Below are positions 60,464-64,000 of a DNA stretch of 64,000 nt, piece by piece. Position numbers and translations under genes: made by a program. Position 1 is the first letter of the stretch; each line of letters opens with the position of its first letter. This DNA is from Lachnospiraceae bacterium (GTDB lineage Bacteria; Bacillota; Clostridia; Lachnospirales; Lachnospiraceae): the NCBI GenBank assembly GCA_910574865.1, contig CAJTDN010000005.1, positions 186,001 through 250,000 of the forward strand, read 5' to 3'. The notes below the pieces were generated by a model that was not told the origin of the DNA, made no database searches, and worked only from the letters and a program-made list of their open reading frames with translations.

Positions 60464-63277
60464 CTACTTGAACAAATAACGCAATTCTTCATATTTTTCT
60501 TTTGCTTCTTCCTTCACCTTGTCTGAAACCGTCTTCATCTCGCAGGTGGTATCCAAGTTCATATAGGTAAAGTCGCCCTCGTTCGCCGGCCATTCCGCAA
60601 GGCCTTCGCCGTTCGGATTGCCGGTTCTGGCGAAATTCACCAGGTAATCTGACATCACGTCTCCCAAATCAAAGTCCTCCTGCTGCCAGGCCTCTTTTCT
60701 CACAGGCGTGAAATAATTCAGAAAATAAGGGATTTCTGAAGAATGAAACGCTCCGTTCTCCTCTGCATTCATTGGCATGGAGTGGGAAAAATTATACAAA
60801 TACACCTTTCCCGCGCAAGTACCGGAATGCGCCTTGGCCAGACTGACAAAGTTTTGTACCGCCATCAATCCGTCCGTTTTGGAAACCTCCTCGGAAAATT
60901 GTGTCGGGAACATAAAGGAATCGCATTGAATCATACTTTCCGGCGTCTCGTCATTGCTCGTCATCCCGGTCATAATGTCCACGTCCACGGCACTTCCGTC
61001 GGCCAACGCCTCCTCATAGGATTTTGTCAAAAGAACGCCGTCAATGCATGGACCGGCTTGTCCTTTTACCAACATGTTCCAACTGATTTGCAGCAAATCT
61101 CTCGCCGACATTTCGCGCAGCTCTTCCAAGCTTTTTCCTTCAGTGGCCCCATCTCCCAGTTTTGCCTTTTCTTGTGCCGTAGCATAAGGATTGGCAGAAA
61201 TGGAATCATAGCTTTCGGTTACCGCATGAGCAAATAACCCCTCCGATGCCGGTGACGCAATCAAAGCCTGTACCGAACCGGCTCCCGCGGACTGCCCCAT
61301 CAAAGTTACGTTATTCGGATTTCCGCCGAAAGCCGCAATATTCTCCTTAACCCACTGCAGCGCCTTCAACTGGTCCATCATTCCAAAATTGCCCGCGGAA
61401 GGATCTTCCGCCAACATTTCCGAGGTGGATAAATAGCCAAACACGCCGACTCGATAATTTATACTGACAAATACCGCGCCTTTTCTGGCAATCTCCTCTC
61501 CATTATATACCTCGCACGAGCTGCCGCCCGAAGTAAAGCTTCCTCCATGGACAAATACGATGACCGGCTTGTCCCTCTCCTCATTCCTTCCGTTCGTCCA
61601 CACGTTTAGATATAAACAGTCCTCACTGTATCTCTTGCTGGAAACAATGAATTCGTCCGTATAACACATAAAAGTCGACTGGTCATTTTGCATGGCACTG
61701 GTGCTCCACCTTGTACAGTTTCGCACACCTTCCCACCGCTTCACGTCCTGCGGTGCCTTCCAGCGTAAGTCACCAATCGGAGCCGCCGCATAAGGGATTC
61801 CTTTAAAGATTTCCACCTGGCCGTCCGCCGAGAGGTATCCCTGGACTTTTCCCCCATTCACCTCTACCACTTCGGTCATCTTCGGTTTTTTTGTGATCGC
61901 GCCATTTTTGTCCAGCTCCTGATAAATATACTCCGCGGCCTTCTCATTGCCGATACCATTCATGTGTACACCATCCTCGAACCATTCCTCATGACCCATG
62001 GTATACGTATTTAAATCAATCAGATAAGCCCCCGTCTGCTCTGCCACACGCGTCACAATGTCAATCACTTCATCCTGAATCACGTCCTTGTCAATGTCAT
62101 ATACGACGACCCCGGTCTCCTTTTGCGGATACGCCACCGGCGGCCGCATCAGGTAAACCTGCCCGGACTCCGACAAAGCCTTATATTCATTTACAAACTC
62201 CGTCAATTCCCGTTCGTACCGTTCTGCGTCCCAATTCTGCGGCTTTGAGTCATTTGTTCCCAGCATAATGATATAGATATCCGCGGCGACCTCTTTGGAA
62301 AAACGATAATACTTCGTCTTTCGATATGGCGAGTCCGATTCATCCTGAACACACTTTCCGCTCAACCCACAGTTTATCACCTGATATTCTTCCTCTACCA
62401 TCGTCTGTAAAAGAGCCGGGTAAGATTCCGTCTCACGGCTCTCCCTCACTCCGGATCCAAACGTGACACTGTCGCCGATGCATACGATATGCCGCCTTTC
62501 CGGGTCTAGCTGCGGAGGCAATGGATGCTGTACATTATAATAAGCCATCCAGTTTTTTATGTCCTCATATAAAAACTTTGCAATCTCCTCATTGCCTTCG
62601 GCATTCGGATGTACGCCGTTTGCGAACCACTTCTTCTGCTCTTGTGTAAAGCCATACAGATCCATATATTTCGCACCGGTCTCTTCCGCCACTTCCTTGA
62701 TGACATCATACATTTCATCTCCGACAATGTCATCGGATATTCCGCCCTTCACCTTGCCGAACCAATTCTCCGGAAAGCACTTCGGCGGCTGAATCAAATA
62801 TACGAACTCGGTTTCCGTAACGTCCTGGTACGTTTTCACAAGCTCCGTCAATTCCGTTTTGTAACGTTTGGCATCCCAGCTTTCCTCTTTCGCGTCATTT
62901 GTCCCCAGCATAATCACATAAATGTCCGCATCCGCGTCGAGACTTTCCTGATATGCCTCCGTCTTCACATACGGATTTGCGCCGTCTTCCTGCAGCGTCG
63001 TCCCCGGCACGCCATAATTCAACACCTGGTAATCTTGTGTCTGCTCCTGGAAATACGCGGTGATAGATTCCTCTTGTCGATTATCCGCCACGGCCGTCCC
63101 GTAAAAAATGTCATCCCCTACAAAGGCGATATGATACATCCCATCCTTGACCTCGGGGGACTCCCATGTGAAACTGACATCCTCATCCTTTCCCCCGCAT
63201 GCTGAAAGCATGCAGATTCCCAATACCACGGCCAACATAAGCGCCACGTACTTTTTGTATCGCTTCCTATTTTTCAT
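60464..63277 (-). CDS. Lipoprotein with two SGNH esterase domains and a type B carboxylesterase
   Basis: About 937 residues; start at 63277 (MKNRKRYKKYVAL). Lipobox LSAC near residue 26 anchors it outside the cell. Domain 1 (about 45-260): SGNH fold with YVIMLGTND and NGVHPNAEG, but the nucleophile block reads VGDDIFYG, with Asp for Ser. Domain 2 (about 265-475): SGNH with intact IGDSVTFGSG, LGTNDSKP and DGVHMNGIG. Domain 3 (about 490-935): type B carboxylesterase with GIPYAAAPIG, EDCLYLNVW, nucleophile GQSAGAGS and His in FHSSEIPYF. It likely removes acetyl, feruloyl or similar esters from plant polysaccharide, alongside the GH43 enzymes. Confidence 0.88.
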   Translation of the reverse strand: MKNRKRYKKYVALMLAVVLGICMLSACGGKDEDVSFTWESPEVKDGMYHIAFVGDDIFYGTAVADNRQEESITAYFQEQTQDYQVLNYGVPGTTLQEDGANPYVKTEAYQESLDADADIYVIMLGTNDAKEESWDAKRYKTELTELVKTYQDVTETEFVYLIQPPKCFPENWFGKVKGGISDDIVGDEMYDVIKEVAEETGAKYMDLYGFTQEQKKWFANGVHPNAEGNEEIAKFLYEDIKNWMAYYNVQHPLPPQLDPERRHIVCIGDSVTFGSGVRESRETESYPALLQTMVEEEYQVINCGLSGKCVQDESDSPYRKTKYYRFSKEVAADIYIIMLGTNDSKPQNWDAERYERELTEFVNEYKALSESGQVYLMRPPVAYPQKETGVVVYDIDKDVIQDEVIDIVTRVAEQTGAYLIDLNTYTMGHEEWFEDGVHMNGIGNEKAAEYIYQELDKNGAITKKPKMTEVVEVNGGKVQGYLSADGQVEIFKGIPYAAAPIGDLRWKAPQDVKRWEGVRNCTRWSTSAMQNDQSTFMCYTDEFIVSSKRYSEDCLYLNVWTNGRNEERDKPVIVFVHGGSFTSGGSSCEVYNGEEIARKGAVFVSINYRVGVFGYLSTSEMLAEDPSAGNFGMMDQLKALQWVKENIAAFGGNPNNVTLMGQSAGAGSVQALIASPASEGLFAHAVTESYDSISANPYATAQEKAKLGDGATEGKSLEELREMSARDLLQISWNMLVKGQAGPCIDGVLLTKSYEEALADGSAVDVDIMTGMTSNDETPESMIQCDSFMFPTQFSEEVSKTDGLMAVQNFVSLAKAHSGTCAGKVYLYNFSHSMPMNAEENGAFHSSEIPYFLNYFTPVRKEAWQQEDFDLGDVMSDYLVNFARTGNPNGEGLAEWPANEGDFTYMNLDTTCEMKTVSDKVKEEAKEKYEELRYLFK

Positions 63278-63359
63278 CCTTTTCACCCCAACTCTCTTTC
63301 GTGGCATTCTCAGCCACAGAAATAAAACAAGTAACACTCACGTTTTGTCAACCTACAAC

Positions 63360-64000
63360 TTACAACGCAAAACCAACTTGTACCAAGTCAATCGCCCCGT
63401 CAAGATCCACTCCGGTAAAGAAAAGCGCGTGTACGCCATTTTCCATGTCAACGCTTCCTTTCACCTCCGTCCATGCGTCCGTATCCACCGACAAGTCGAT
63501 TTCACCCACAATGGCGGAAGTGTCGTTTTCCAAAGCCGCCTTCGGCTTGGTGCTCACTACGATTTTGCCGTTCGCCTTGCCGCGGACGTTTAAAATCACC
63601 GTGCCTACATTTTTACAATCAAAATATTTAAACCCAATCACGCTCTTATCTTTAAAATTCTTTACATACTGCACGGGGAAGTTTTCATCTTCCTTCGCGC
63701 TCTTTGGATACGGCACGCAGTCCGGTACGACGTCCTTGGCATCCTGCGTCAAATACGGGAACCGATCGCCCATCGCCATTGGATGGGAAAACGTGGCTTT
63801 CCCTCCCTGCGTCAAATGGCAACAGATATTTGCCGGATACATGCCTTCGGCCAGAAGAGGCCCGTCGTTTAATCCGCACGACGTGATCTCCACTTGTGAA
63901 ATGGAGCCGTCCGCCGCAAAGAAAATCTTCTCCGCACAAGCCTGGCGGCTGAAGCTGGTGCGGTTCGTCTGCCTATGGTAGAACACGTACCACTGCCCGT
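63360..64000 (-). CDS. GH43-family glycoside hydrolase, C-terminal part (5' end outside window)
   Basis: The frame is open to the window edge. VFYHRQTNRTSFSRQACAE and ITSCGLNDGPLLAEGMYP match the same places in the GH43 protein at 56871, and the following sandwich (VQYVKNFKDKSVIGFKYFD) matches its C-terminal carbohydrate-binding domain. It is thus the end of a paralogue. The stop lies 83 bp before the esterase start, same strand, so the two may form an operon. Confidence 0.85.
   Translation of the reverse strand, partial: GQWYVFYHRQTNRTSFSRQACAEKIFFAADGSISQVEITSCGLNDGPLLAEGMYPANICCHLTQGGKATFSHPMAMGDRFPYLTQDAKDVVPDCVPYPKSAKEDENFPVQYVKNFKDKSVIGFKYFDCKNVGTVILNVRGKANGKIVVSTKPKAALENDTSAIVGEIDLSVDTDAWTEVKGSVDMENGVHALFFTGVDLDGAIDLVQVGFAL

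Noticed and set aside
59179-60471. 430-codon plus-strand frame opposite the M60 remnant
   Set aside because: Antisense shadow; composition and lack of domains do not support a gene.

Overview
The window looks like a chromosome segment of a Gram-positive anaerobe of the class Clostridia, most likely Lachnospiraceae. The basis is the housekeeping order rpsF-ssb-rpsR-gdpP-rplI-dnaB, a 2[4Fe-4S] ferredoxin, DUF951, a class B sortase, strong AGGAGG ribosome binding sites, and many AraC-controlled glycan genes. The host name is an inference; no 16S rRNA gene is present.

Layout. 1-5.3 kb: the end of a response regulator, its histidine kinase, a convergent sugar-binding lipoprotein, a ferredoxin and a MerR-type protein. 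5.3-15.4 kb: core genes on the minus strand (dnaB, rplI, gdpP, rpsR, ssb, rpsF, DUF951, sortase B, LUD protein, an AAA/PD-DEXK ATPase, and the wreck of a second ATPase). 15.4-31.5 kb: two glycan loci. The first is AraC + GPH transporter + GH79-like enzyme. The second is an AraC regulator divergent from a clan GH-A hydrolase - GH94-type phosphorylase - GH78 rhamnosidase cluster, followed by a solute-binding lipoprotein. 31.5-41.3 kb: a decayed GLUG-type gene, a MerR regulator with an operator and 19-bp-spacer promoter, a 1180-residue flavin/NAD fusion enzyme, an AbrB/ParE-type toxin-antitoxin pair, a further AraC regulator and glycogen phosphorylase. 41.4-43.5 kb: an MFS transporter and tRNA-Cys. 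43.5-60.4 kb: heavy deletion-type decay (MFS::GH2::GH78 chimera, sulfatase::GH3 chimera, beheaded M60 peptidase) interleaved with an intact AT-rich RloA/RloB defence pair, a PadR/flavodoxin pair and two paralogous lipoprotein-like genes. 56.9-64 kb: GH43 enzymes and a triple-domain SGNH/SGNH/carboxylesterase lipoprotein.

The most unusual signal is a dispersed structured element, here called family A. Four copies of about 130-200 bp lie directly before dnaB, the first gene of the GH-A/GH94/GH78 cluster, glycogen phosphorylase and tRNA-Cys, always in the same orientation as the gene. Each copy has two or three modules. A module is a conserved core (CTARGYTCG, a few bases, ACYTCRCYAAG) enclosed by a stem whose sequence differs between copies while pairing is kept. 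Three copies end by supplying the Shine-Dalgarno of the next gene. In the tRNA-Cys copy a consensus sigma-A promoter precedes it, so it should be transcribed. This fits a transcribed 5' leader RNA or a mobile structured repeat.

Other repeated signals: family B nested palindromes (9.5-9.9 kb and 41.3 kb), family C hairpins with the arm GCTGTCGGGAAA (1.85, 5.2 and 56.9 kb), a 35-bp element shared by the promoters of the glycan cluster and of its neighbouring binding protein, a roughly 100-bp module shared upstream of two decayed genes (51.9 and 60.3 kb), and in-frame minisatellites of differing period inside several conserved genes.
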